Assembly: GCA_010909165.1 (NCBI GenBank)
Contig: VJWM01000068.1
Span: forward strand, 372,001-436,000
Direction of reading: 5' to 3'
Origin: Anthoceros angustus
Taxonomy: Eukaryota > Streptophyta > Anthocerotopsida > Anthocerotales > Anthocerotaceae
Length of the DNA: 64,000 bases
Shown here: positions 1 through 11,500 of the stretch, one piece after another
Layout of the letters: the number at the start of each line of letters is the position of its first letter
Position numbering within the stretch: the stretch's first letter is position 1
Notes under the pieces: model-generated
Database searches by the model: none
Told to the model about the DNA's origin: nothing
Seen by the model: the letters and a program-made list of their open reading frames with translations, nothing else
Program-made: the position numbers and the translations under genes

Positions 1-1190
1 TGAATATAATCAAGGCGGTCCCACATGTCCTTGGAGGAATCGGCGAAACTTGGCGAACCATGGATTGAAGTCCACTCACTAGAATATCTTGGGCCTTGAT
101 CCTTATTGTCCCATTCTTCTATAGAGTCGAATCCCACATGGACGATCATTGGAACCACTCACTATATCCCATAGTTCACGCCGCAATACTCCTTTCATGC
201 GAATACTCCATACATCATATCCTTTTCCATTGAATCTATCCTTTTCCTTAAAGCTATCTCCATGAACCACGCTGACGTCTTTGGATCATGTTTGAATTTT
301 CTTCTTTAGCCTTTTGGCTTCCCAACTCTTCTTCTCATCTTCAAGCCATTTGGCCTTCTGCTCCTCTAGCCACTGCTTTTTAACTTTTTCAAGTTGATTA
401 ATATCGAGTCGTCAACATTTACTCAGCCATCGCAGTGAGTTCAAAATAGATTAATTTGTCCGATAGGCACTTGGTTTCGATCGCGGTGAGAAGGACATGC
501 ATTCGAGCAAATCATCTTGGCCAGCTATATTTACGGAATATCTGTCTCATCATCAAAATCGAATCTCCTTTGGGAAGGAGCCTATCTAGATGATCTCGAA
601 TATTGCTAATTTCTTGTTGCAAAAGGCAAAATTAGAATGATTGGATTTTTGGGTAAGTCTAATGTTACTCTTTATGCAACCAAGAGTTTCTAGCAAATTA
701 TTCAAGCCGGAAATGAAGGGCCAGCAACCAAGTTAGGAATATGTTGAAGAGCTAATTGGATTGCGTAAACTTGCAATAAATCAAAGAGGTAAGTAGGTCT
801 CTAGCAAGTCTAATCAAATTCCCTTGATCCGGTGACTTAATCAAAATAGATCCAATGAAATTAGCAACTTGTTTAGAGACTACTTCAAGCTCTTCTGCCC
901 ATGCACTTTGTTGTTTTGTGGTCCTTCGTCGCTTCTCTTGCCTTGCGCCTTGATCTTTCCAAACTCCTTGTTTAGTGGGATTTGGAGAATCCATGGTAAG
1001 GGCAAGGATTTGATGCACAAATTGTGCATCCTTAAAGCATGATGCCGAGCTTGATCCATTTGCCAAAGGCGAGATCTCCACGCATAGAAGTTCCATTTAA
1101 AGATCTAATTGGAAAGGAAGCATAGGAGAATGGATGCCTTAGGAGGAAATAGGAAAGTAGCTCTAGCATCAAGAGCAAAGCTCGATACCA
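1..1190 (-). mobile_element. Ty1/Copia-type retrotransposon, 5' internal part, truncated by the window edge
   Basis: Read on the minus strand, this DNA follows an LTR (1191-1456) and starts with a primer-binding site at 1180-1190 (TGGTATCGAGC on the minus strand), close to the initiator-Met tRNA site of plant Copia elements but one base short. An ATG at 1096 opens a 114-codon frame that stops at 752. Further in, around 1-110, the minus strand reads SSKDMWDRL, typical of the UBN2-type Copia gag domain, but frameshifts and stops break the frame between the two parts. The rest of the element lies left of the window. The orientation and family are well supported by LTR, PBS and gag-like residues; it is decayed or non-autonomous as far as it can be seen. 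Confidence 0.7.
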
Positions 1191-1456
1191 TGATGAAAAT
1201 CATGCTAAGCTCTAGCATAAAAGATGCTTGCATTACAATGAATATAAGAAAGTACAAAGCCTATTTATAGGCAAGGTGGTTAGGTGGTTAAGTGGTTACA
1301 ACCATAAGTTGTTGTAACCACTAGGTAGTTGCAACTAATATAACAACTAACTACCTAGAGCAACTAATTAAGTAACTACTTAATGCCCTAGATATATATT
1401 AATGTTTAAGTAAGGTGCCCTAATGAATAGTGCCCTAACCTAGATATATTTCATCA
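1191..1456 (-). repeat. Copia 5' LTR (266 bp)
   Basis: The segment begins TGATGAAA and ends TTTCATCA, an 8-bp terminal inverted repeat of TG...CA form. It abuts the primer-binding site at 1180-1190. On the minus strand it carries a TATA-like box (GCCTATAAATAGG, about 1258-1270) and AT-rich sequence. Its partner LTR is outside the window, so LTR-LTR divergence and insertion age cannot be judged. Confidence 0.75.
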
Positions 1457-2310
1457 AAGCCATGTCTTATACACCCCTCAAGCAACCATGAAGACATTTA
1501 GCAGGAAGCTACTTAGAGAGGTTTGGCAGGATCGGATGAGCCCAAAGATATTGCCCCTCTCATTGAGGCAGAATGAGTAGCGCTTGATGAAACTCCACCC
1601 TTGAATGTTAAGAAGGGCTCACTCAACTTATTGGTAGGAACGAGTGGAAACAAGATAAAACGCCGGCTGCTGCCACGAGAAGATTGAACATGCTTTGGGT
1701 ATGTGCTTCTCCATGTTTGCAGATTGTAGAGTTCATATCTCTATTTAGTAGTGTTGGATGATGACCAACGATTGTTCAGTTGTACCCACAGCTATGCTTG
1801 GAACTACTGGGTTGTGCTCACAAATGTCCTTGGAACCACTCAGTTGTGATCACATATGTGCGTAACTGGAACTACTATGTTGTGTTGGGTTCTGCCTACT
1901 ATTGTGTGAGACCTGGCTGGAATTAATTTGCTTTTGCTCTCTTTAAGGACAGTGTCCTGCATAGAACAGAGGTCACGGTTTCGGGGTCCAATATTACTTG
2001 ACTTATTGATTCACTATAGTCCTACTCATAATCAAGATGTGTTTCAAATTATAACAAAATTTGAGTTTTAAAAGGGAATATAATTTCTTCTTGTTCTGGA
2101 GTATCGGTGAGAGGAATAATTGAAGCGCGAGCTCGACTAGGCAAGGCAGGGCGGGCCGCAACTTGTGCGGTTTTTGGTGCCCATGTGCGATATTTGGTCG
2201 CCGGCAGTCATGTCTCGAGAGGTTCGAAGCGGCCTTGCGGGCCAATGGTGATGGCTCTGTCGGCCTTTGGCAAGTCTGCCCTTGTGTTTGTGGGCGCAGA
2301 GGAGAACTGC
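1457..2310. other. Intergenic, no gene seen
   Basis: Moderately AT-rich sequence without convincing coding potential. A loose local repetition (GGAACTACT/GGTTGTG-type words) occurs at about 1790-1880. Confidence 0.5.
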
Positions 2311-2559
2311 TGTCCACCCACAAACTCAAGGGCCAAGCCCAAAGCTGTGCAACCGAGCCCCAAGATGTAGGGCGCACATGTGGGGGATGCCGGTGTCTAC
2401 CCACAAAGATAAGGGCCAAGCCCGGAGTTGTGGGACCAAGGCCCAAGATGCAGGGCATGCAAGTAGGGGATACTGTTGTTCACCAACAAAGACAAGGGCC
2501 TGGCTTGGAGCTATGGGACCAAGCCCCAAGATATAGGTGCGCATGTGATGGAGTGAGGG
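2311..2559. repeat. 83-bp minisatellite, three units
   Basis: Units start at 2311, 2394 and 2477, exactly 83 bp apart, and share the words CACAAA and AAGGGCC near the start and CCCAAGAT further in. Because 83 is not a multiple of three, overlapping open frames appear on both strands; these are by-products of the repeat and are not annotated as genes. Confidence 0.8.
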
Positions 2560-2982
2560 CTATTAAAGTTAGCCTTGGTATCCTAAATCCAGGTCTAAAC
2601 CTCTATTACCATGGCTTGTGTGTCGGGAGCACCGAGGCAAAACAATGTTATAGCCATCTGATATACAGGGAATACAAGACTCAACACTACCTTACCAACC
2701 AGGAATCGTTAGACACGATGTCACCAATCGATGGCCAAATTTCGACGTTGGGACTACCAGCTGCAAGTTGTAATTCACAAGAAACACAAGGTATGTGTAC
2801 AACGCATTTGCCAGTAATGCCCCGTGAGTGAAGTGGAGGATGAGGAACATTTTATCTTCACATGCGCTACATTCCAAGATCAAATACCCAAGCTTTCCCA
2901 GATCTATTACAACGCCACTTCCTAAAGCAAGTAATGCAAAAAGCTGCCAAGAACTTTGCATGCTACCTCGAAGCCACATACG
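2560..2982. other. Intergenic upstream of the duplicated block
   Basis: No recognisable gene or repeat family. The next block (2983 onward) starts abruptly at a sequence that recurs at 4695. Confidence 0.4.
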
Positions 2983-3165
2983 CAATCGGGGCAAAATACA
3001 AATAAGAAGTAGATTAAGTCCTTACATGTTTAAAAATAAAAACCTTTTGGGTCGGCCGCCGTCACGACGGGGCGTGCCGGGTTCCCTCGTTCCCGCGCTG
3101 CAATGATCTTTTATGTACGAAAGTATCCGCATATATTTTTAAATAATATATATATTGAAATATTT

Positions 3166-3380
3166 TGTTTTCGTCTAATGACGTGCATAAAAAAAAACCC
3201 GCCTCGGCTATATCAACTACGGTAATGGTAACAGTTCACTACCGAATCGGTACTGCATTCGACAAAAAAGAAATACTTTGTTTTGTGTAATGACGTGCAT
3301 CAAGAAAAACCATAAGGCACCCCGGCTATATCAACTACGGTAATGGTAACAGTTCACTACCGAATCGGTACTGCACTCCC
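3166..3380 (+). promoter_or_regulatory. Promoter sub-repeat with paired TGACGT motifs (copy 1)
   Basis: A unit of about 112 bp is repeated: TGACGTGCAT occurs at 3179 and 3291, each followed by a conserved stretch containing CTATATCAACTACGG and CCGAATCGGTACTGCA. TGACG is the core bound by plant TGA/bZIP factors. Binding is inferred from the motif only. The same pair recurs in the second copy of the large duplication. Confidence 0.45.
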
Positions 3381-3848
3381 AAACGGCAGGCACGCAGGTT
3401 TCGGTTCATGCCCGACCAGGGTGCCGTAAACCTAGGTCAGCCCGGTTATACGATCAGCTGCCCTAATCGCGAGGAGAGAAGAATGAGCCCGCCTCGGCAC
3501 AGCACAACAGAGCACTGCACTGCATTGGACAGCGCACACCAGAGCACTGGTGGATGGAAAGCGCATCTTATGGCAAAGCATAGGAGAGGAGCGCGAGGTA
3601 TCTAGAAGCAGGCACGCAGGGTGGCCGAGGCTGTCGACCAGCAGAAGACGGAAAGGAGCGAGAGCGTGAAGGAGCCTGGCGACTTGGTTATTTATTCGGG
3701 TCGCCTGCCTCTTTCGCAGACCAGTAGAGTCACGACTGTGGTCTTCGTCCCCCTGCGTCGGAAAGGGAGCGGCGAGGATGGGAAGAGGAGGCTGTGCAGC
3801 CGCGCCGGCATCGTAGCTCAGCTGGGGGATGCGCCCCCAGGCGAGGAC

Positions 3849-4694
3849 ATGTTTGCCCACTCACATGGGGGTCGACGAACGAGATCATCAGCTGGCAGGC
3901 TCGGCGGCAGCAGTGGATTTGAGCAGCAGGAATCCCGCACCCTGGAGGCCGGCGGCCAGAGCCGGGGCAGGGGCCGGAGTCGGAGCAGATCTGTGGGGAA
4001 TCGGCACGCGGACTCGGAGTCGGACTCGGACCCGGGACAGGAATGCAGCGCCGGTAGCAGCAGCGAGGGGGAAGGTGCGGAGGAGCATCTTGAGGGGCTG
4101 AATTGGGGTGGCGACTTCCGGGCGTGGGACTTGGCCGTGCAGGCCCACGGCTCGCTCAGGCAGTTCGAGGGCGATGCCGCGGCGTTTCCGGGCATACCGG
4201 GGGAGGGCGGGCCGCTGTCACTGCAGGAGCCGAGGCGCCCTGCCTCGTCTGCGACGATTGCGAACGGAGCTGGCACCTGACTTGCTTGAAGAGGAAAGCG
4301 CCTAGTTTGGAATTTCTGGAGGAATGGCTGTGTCCTTCATGCGAGGGCGTGGTGAAGCCGGGGCGGAAGCTGCTTGGGGTGGTGCCCGTGCATGCCAGGC
4401 TGGGGGGCGGGGTGAATGTGGTGCTTAAGGGGCAGGCTGGCTGGGGAGGCTCGGTCGGTGTCAAGGTGGAGGGCAAGGCGGAAGTGGGGATGGGTGTGCT
4501 GGGCGGCGTGAAGGAGGAGGTTGTGCGGGAAGTCGCAAGGCAAGTGCATGTTGGGTGGGTTTGGATTTTGTTGGGGCGGGCTTGGCGGGGAGGCTGACGT
4601 GTTTGTGGGTTTTGCAGGGGTGAGGAGGAGGTGGATGAGTTCGATCGGAAACCGGGGGATGCGAGGAGATGTGAAGTCGGAAGTGGACACATTC
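3849..4694 (+). pseudogene. Upstream partial copy of MBD9-like exons 1-2
   Basis: The copy starts at the same ATG as the full gene (3849, matching 5557) and encodes the same acidic, Ser/Arg-rich N-terminus. Around 4195-4235 several small deletions relative to copy 2 remove the first CxxC-type ligands of the N-terminal PHD finger and shift the frame; the frame read at 4103-4597 then holds the rest of the finger (CDDCERSWHLTC). After an intron ending at 4617 the exon 2 start is cut at 4694, where the next copy begins. It cannot make the full protein. It preserves a longer exon 1 end than copy 2, with a GC-type splice donor AG/GCAAGT at 4539/4540 in the phase needed by exon 2. Confidence 0.7.
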
Positions 4695-4874
4695 TCCTGC
4701 AATCAGGGCAAAATACAAATAAGTAGATTAAGTCCTTACATGTTTAAAAATAAAACCTTTTGGGTCGGCCGCCGTCACGGGGCGTGCCGGGTTCCCTCGT
4801 TCCCGCGCAATGATCTTTTATGTACGAAAGTATCCGCATATATTTTTAAATAATATATATATTGAAATATTTTG

Positions 4875-5090
4875 TTTTCGTCTAATGACGTGCATAAAAA
4901 AAAACCATAAAGCACCCCGGCTATATCAACTACGGTAATGGTAACAGTTCACTACCGAATCGGTACTGCATTCGACAAAAAAGAAATACTTTGTTTTTGT
5001 GTAATGACGTGCATCAAGAAAAACCATAAGGCACCCCGGCTATATCAACTACGGTAATGGTAACAGTTCACTACCGAATCGGTACTGCAC
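4875..5090 (+). promoter_or_regulatory. Promoter sub-repeat with paired TGACGT motifs (copy 2)
   Basis: This is the second occurrence of the duplicated promoter unit, with TGACGT at 4886 and 5005. It lies about 470-670 bp upstream of the ATG chosen for the MBD9-like gene. With copy 1, four such motifs stand upstream of the gene. Confidence 0.4.
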
Positions 5091-5556
5091 TCCCAAACGG
5101 CAGGCACGCAGGTTTCCCGGTTCACATGCCCGACCAGGGTGCCGTAAACCTAGGTCAGCCCGGTTATACGATCAGCTGCCCTAATCGCGAGGAGAGAAGA
5201 ATGAGCCCGCCTCGGCACAGCACAACAGAGCACTGCACTGCATTGGACAGCGCACACCAGAGCACTGGTGGATGGAAAGCGCATCTTATGGCAAAGCATA
5301 GGAGAGGAGCGCGAGGTATCTAGAAGCAGGCACGCAGGGTGGCCGAGGCTGTCGACCAGCAGAAGACGGAAAGGAGCGAGAGCGTGAAGGAGCCTGGCGA
5401 CTTGGTTATTTATTCGGGTCGCCCTGCCGCAGACCAGTAGAGTCACGACTGTGGTCTTCGTCCCCTGCGTCGGAAAGGGAGCGGCGAGGATGGGAAGAGG
5501 AGGCTGTGCAGCCGCGCGGCATCGTAGCTCAGCTGGGATGCGCCCCAGGCGAGGAC

Positions 5557-8500
5557 ATGTTTGCCCACTCACATGGGGGTCGACGAACGAGATCATCAGC
5601 TGGCAGGCTCGGCGGCAGCAGTGGATTTGAGCAGCAGGAATCCCGCACCCTGGAGGCCGGCGGCCAGAGCCGGGGCAGGGGCCGGAGTCGGAGCAGATCT
5701 GTGGGGAATCGGCACGCGGACTCGGAGTCGGACTCGGACCCGGGACAGGAATGCAGCGCCGGTAGCAGCAGCGAGGGGGAGGGTGCGGAGGAGCATCTTG
5801 AGGGGCTGAATTGGGGTGGCGACTTCCGGGCGTGGGACTTGGCCGTGCAGGCCCACGGCTCGCTCAGGCAGTTCGAGGGCGATGCCGCGGCGTTTCCGGG
5901 GCATACCGGGGGGGAGGGCGGGCCGTGCTGTCACTGCGGGGAGCCCGAGGGCGCCGGGCCCTGCCTCGTCTGCGACGATTGCGAACGGAGCTGGCACCTG
6001 ACTTGCTTGAAGAGGAAAGCGCCTAGTTTGGAATTTCTGGAGGAATGGCTGTGTCCTTCATGCGAGGGCGTGGTGAAGCCGGGGCGGAAGCTGCTTGGGG
6101 TGGTGCCCGTGCATGCCAGGCTGGGGGGCGGGGTGAATGTGGTGCTTAAGGGGCAGGCTGGCTGGGGGCAGGGGAGGTGCGGGGTGGAAGGGGAGGGGGG
6201 GAGGGGGGGGTGAGGGAGGTGCGGCGGGTGGGGGGGTTGGGTGCAGGTGGATTTTGTTGGGGCAAGTGCTTGGCGGTAGTGGGGATGGGTTTTGTTGGGG
6301 CGGGCTTGGCGGGAGGCTGACGTGTTTGTGGGTTTTGCAGGGGTGAGGAGGAGGTGGATGAGTTCGATCGGAAACCGGGGGGGGATGCGAGTAGGATAGT
6401 TATGAAGTCGGAAGTGGACACATTCTCTCCCTGTCACGGGCCCGTGAGGGAAGGGTCTCCAGTGGATAGGAATTCGCTTGATGTGGTGACGATCGATGGT
6501 GGGTCTAGTGGCGGTGGGACCGAGTCAGGGACAGGCATGCATGGCTACAGTCGGAAGAGGAAGGACGTGGTTATGGATGCGCGGTCTGCTCTGGCGCTTG
6601 AGCAGCTCAAAGAGTTCCTTGCTGACAAGAACGTGTGCCTTGACGGCTGGACCGCTTTGGTGAAGGACAGGTTGAAGGCGGATGGCAGGGTTGGCAGCGT
6701 TCGCCATTTTTACTTCTCGCCCCAGCCGGAGAGAAGGCGGTTCCACTCGAAGCTGGAGGTCGCCAGGTACTTCGACGGTTTAGAGGCACAGGGTGATTGC
6801 ACGCCCACGCCTAGGACTCGAGGAAGAGCCAGTAAAGCTGAGGTGTCGCCACGGGTGCAGGGTCAGGAACTTGCGCCACATCAGGCCGAGTTGGGCTACG
6901 CTGAAGTGATGCGTTTGGCTTTAGACAGGGACAGTGAAATGAACGAGAGCTTCGATAATGGGATTGGGCTCCTCAACGACGACTTGGACTTAATACATGT
7001 CGATCTATCGGATGACGCTGCGTTTCATGCGGACATTTGTTCAGACGAGTTCTTTGACTCAATTTTGCGGGAAGGTCTGGAAGATGATGGGCGGCAAGTA
7101 AATGTTAGTGATAGAGAGGCAGAGGCTATTCTGGAACTGCGGAAATACGTGGCTGAAAGAAATGGCGTGCTGGAAGATGGCTGGAGAGCTGATGTGACAA
7201 GTCGCCACAGGCGTGGAATGGCGACTTTGAAATATTTCTCGCCAGACCAGAAAGTGTTCAGATCATGTGCAGAAGTTGGCCGCCATCTGGGGCTTTTGGA
7301 TTCGGCTGCACAAGCAAAGGCTAGGAGGCTTTCGGGTGGCTCTGAGTCTGTTGACAAGGTCGCAATCATGGAGCAGCTGAGGAGTTTTATTGCTGAGAAG
7401 GATGGTACTTTGGAAGAAGGTTGGGTTGTAGAGCTAAAGAAGCGGGCTGGTAGTAATACTGTTGACAAGACTTTTGTGTCGCCTGACAACCATAAATTTC
7501 GCTCTCGACTTGAGGTCGCCAGGTTTCTTGGTTTGGATACGAGTAAGAACAGGAGCCAGAGCAGTTTTGATAAGGTGGGTTTTCCCTTTCGTTTAATTTG
7601 ATAAATTTTGTCGATTAGAGAATTGTCTCTGACTGTCTATGGCCCAATATCTGTGTTTCAGTCAAAACTGGAACAGCCAGTTTCATGTGGGAAGCCTTGT
7701 ATTGCATCATCTCTCGACAAACTTGAGACAGCAGTGGCGGGTGACAATGGCTGTGCTACTTCTCCTGTGGTGCATTGGTCCACCTGGCATGATGCCAGCA
7801 CAGGATCCCTTTGCATCAGTGAAATTTTAGACGTGGGCCATGCTTGTTCTGCTTTCCGAATGACTAGACGATCCTGCTCCATGTTGTTAGGTGAGTTTCT
7901 CTCTTGTGAAGCCTCGTTTTCATTCTGTATCTTGTCAGGGGCTAATGTGGGCAGAACTGTCTGCAAGATGGCCGACGCGCTTTAGTGTTTTTCATGTTTT
8001 AAATCTGATCACTCTGTACTGCAGGCAGGCAGGATGATCTTGGTAGATGTCCCATTGGGCAAGGGCACACTGTGAGGCGGTCAGATGTGGAGTTGGACCT
8101 GAACAGTGACATGGGCGAGTTTGCAGTTGAAGCTAACTCTCCATCAGAAGCGTGGAAAAGGTTTGCAGAACGATTTGTCCAATGGTTGAGCTCACATTCA
8201 GACGTTTCATACAGTAAACACCCACCATCAGTGATGTCAATGGCTCTTCTTCTTGGCCGGGATAGCTCGAGTGAAGACGAGGCAATCCTGTGTCCCAGTA
8301 ATGTGGAGGTGGATCTGGACTTCGAAACACGTTGTTCCAGATTGTTGGAAAGATTGGCACAGGGTCATTTTGGTCTCGGGAAGGAAAGTGTGCAAAGTCC
8401 TCTGCAGTTGTCGCTTCCAGGTGCAGAGGTATGCAAGGATCTAGGGGAAAACGATACTGAACAGAAAGATGACTCCCAGGTAGCTGATGCACCTGCTGCT

Positions 8501-11500
8501 CTACCTCCAGAGGAGGTGGGGTCCATGGAGGTGATGGTAGAGGGTTCTCGATCTCCAGAAGAAGAGGGGTGCCTCGTGGAGGAGAAGCTTTCCGAGCCTT
8601 CTGAGAAGTTGGTAGCAGTCGAAGATAGTCAAGAGACCCATGACGGTGGAGAAGCAGCTGTTGATAGTCCTCTGCATCAACACAAGCACAATCGGCCGGC
8701 GGGCCTCCAATTTGGGGCAAAGCTTCCGTCTCATCTTATCAGTGATGTCCTTCAGGTGGATACTTTGCTTGTGACCGTGAATATTTCCAACATTTTGTTA
8801 TCAAAGCTGTGGCATTCTCCTTTACAGTGTTTTTCCGAAGGTACTAGTGTGTCTATTGCTACAGCATTGTACCGGTCGGAAAGGTTTCAGTTTTACAGGT
8901 TAATGGTTGATCACCTGCTGTTGTTTGATGCCCTGTTTACAGATATGGGAGTTCCTCTGTAGATTTTGCGACGTTGTGGGGATGCAGCTGCCTCCTTTCA
9001 ATGACTTCGAAGATGCACTTGTTGACCAATGGGAAGCCACAGAAGTCACTGCGGAGCAAGCCCAGCCTGCCTCCTCACAACCTGTTGGGCAAAACGACAG
9101 TGCAGCTTTGCGGTACCCAGGAAACTCGAAAGGTGAGAAACAGAGCCTGGTTGGACCAACCAAAGGCCTGCTACAGATAGCAAGTCGTGGTATGACAGTC
9201 CTAGCCAACATTCACATTCCGTTGATCAGGCTTCTCATATTCGATATGAAGCAGAAGATTCTTGGAATTCAGAGCCTGGATTTTGAGGAACTCAAGCCCA
9301 AACCAGGCAACAAAAAATCTCCTGAGGATGAGCCTTTGGCTGAGTCTGAGAGAGAGTTCTGCCTACCCTTGAATGTGATCACCTGGCCAGATGTTGCCTA
9401 TCGGTACATCCTTGCTCTCATAGCTCTGAAAAAGGAGGATGATGATCTGGAGAGGCGGAATCTGCAGTATTCAAGAATTTCTCGGCTTATTCAAGGGGAT
9501 GGTGGAGTTTTGTATGGGGGATTAGATGGCATGGCAGGTGCTGAAGCAGATGCACAGGTTTGTCTGTTTCACCCTTGGACGGCCATGAAGTAGCACTGTC
9601 CTTTTTGTCTGCAAGTCAATTGTCTGATTGTCATGAATGTGTTCAGCTTCTGGGCAATGTAGAGAGAGCGTTGTGGAAAGGCTCGTCTCCCAGTGGAGGG
9701 GATCCGGCTGATCCTACTGCTAGCATTAAGGCTCTCGAAGACAGTGGGAGAAAGAACACGGTTGAAGCCGTTGGTCAACAGCAGATGGCTGAGGAGCAGG
9801 AACGCTGGATAGAGGTTCTTGACCCTATTGCACACATCCCAACAAACACGGGGGCAAGGATCAGAAACAGAGTCCAGGAGGCCCTCAAGCTAGGACCTCC
9901 AGAATGGGCCAGGTCGATGCTGGAATGGTCTATTAGCAAAGAAGTTTTTAAAGGCAATGCTGCAGGACCAACAAAGGTGAGTGGCCTCTAGGCATATCTC
10001 ATTTGTTTCAGATTATGTCTTCTGTGTGTAGTGGGTGGTTGAGGTGTTCTATGATAGACGGACTCTGCTTTTATGTCTTTACGTAGTCTTCACTTAGTCG
10101 TCCTTGTTCGACCTGATGCAGCATGCTGTCCTCACAGTTCTAGCGAGGCTCCGTGGGGAAGAAGTGAAGCCAAGGAAGTGCAGGGTTCGGGTTCGGACTA
10201 CTGCTCCCTCGCCTGCCTTGATCACACAGCGCTGCCGCCTCGTGCTTCGTGAAGTTGCAGCTGCTGATACTTCCCGAGTTTTCTGCTTCCTTTATGGGAA
10301 TGGGCTGTTTGATGCCACTGACGGAGATGGGTCACTTAAAGCAGTCTCAGGGGTTGTAAGGCCCCTGGATTTGAGGACTATAGATTTGAGGTTGGAGGCT
10401 GGAGTTTATTTGCAGTCCCCTGAAGGATTTGCAGCTGACGTCCGACAGGTAGTGGTGCCTGCCATCATTTTTCTTTTGCCTTCTGGTGCCTTCTCTCAAG
10501 TTGTTGCACCACCTAGCCTTTCAGTCTCCTTCGTTCACTATAGCCTAGTGATGTGTTTTGCTCCGCAGATTTGGAAGAACGCAGAAGCAGTCTACAAAGA
10601 TGGCAGCAAAATGTTGCGACTCTCTCAAAAGCTGTCTGAACTCTTTGAGGATTTGTATGCTAAGCAGGTATGCAATGTCAGAACTGCCACTTGTGGCTTT
10701 ATCCATTGTCTTAGCATCTGTTAGGCACAGGTAATAGATGTTTGCAGATGCAGCTACTTTCATCCCAAATTGATTGATCACCTGGGCCCTTTGTGTTTGC
10801 AGGTTCTGAGTTTGTTGCATGGAGGTGCTTCACAGAAAAAGCGTAAGGATATGCCCGATGACGCTCCCAGTGCAGCTCAATACGAACTTGTGGACATTGG
10901 CAAAATATTAGGGGATTCTCTTGAGAAACCTGGAGCTCCCATATCAGTACCGGATGTTAACAACAATAAGTTGTCAGCTGAAAAGGCAGAAGGGGGCGAG
11001 CTTTCAAAAGCCCCATGGGATGACGAATCATGTAGAGTTTGTGGAGTTGATGCTGACTATGACAATGTACTGTTGTGTGATGGATGTGAGGCAGAGTATC
11101 ACACATACTGTCTAAGTCCTCCCTTGGCTAAAGTTCCAGAAGGGAAGTGGTTTTGCCCACAGTGTTTGGCGCTGGAGAACAGTTTCCCTGACAGACCTGA
11201 GGTGGAGGTCGGCATCAGTGAGGGTCAAGACAGTGGGGGCTATGTGGAGAGATCTTCAATTGAAAGGAGCCCACTCCATGCTTTAGCAGAAAGGATGGAA
11301 GGAAGAGAATACTGGCAGTTAAGCACTGCAGAAGTATGTCCCTCCTAACTTTTACCTGTATCAGTCTTTGTGCATTACTTATTTAATTCAGAGTATTGAC
11401 AATATTGTGTCTCTTTTGAATTTCCTCTGCAGATGGTGCTTTTGCTGAAAACCCTCTGTGATGAGGCCCTTCAAACGACACCGGTCAGGGCAAATCTGGA

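Larger units (their letters stand above)
2983..6424 (+). repeat. Tandem duplication (about 1.71 kb x 2) of the MBD9-like promoter and first exon
   Basis: Copy 1 is about 2983-4694 and copy 2 about 4695-6424. Both run from GGGCAAAATACAAATAAG through AT-rich promoter DNA, the 5' leader, exon 1, intron 1 and the first part of exon 2 (GTCGGAAGTGGACACATTCT). At 4694 copy 1 jumps back to the start of the unit; at 6424 copy 2 continues into the rest of exon 2. The copies differ mainly by small insertions and deletions in GC runs, with few substitutions. This can be a real recent duplication, two haplotypes joined end to end, or an assembly artefact. Confidence 0.85.

Noticed and set aside
2003..2831. 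Overlapping open frames on both strands (up to 222 codons)
   Set aside because: They follow from the 83-bp minisatellite and have no family resemblance.
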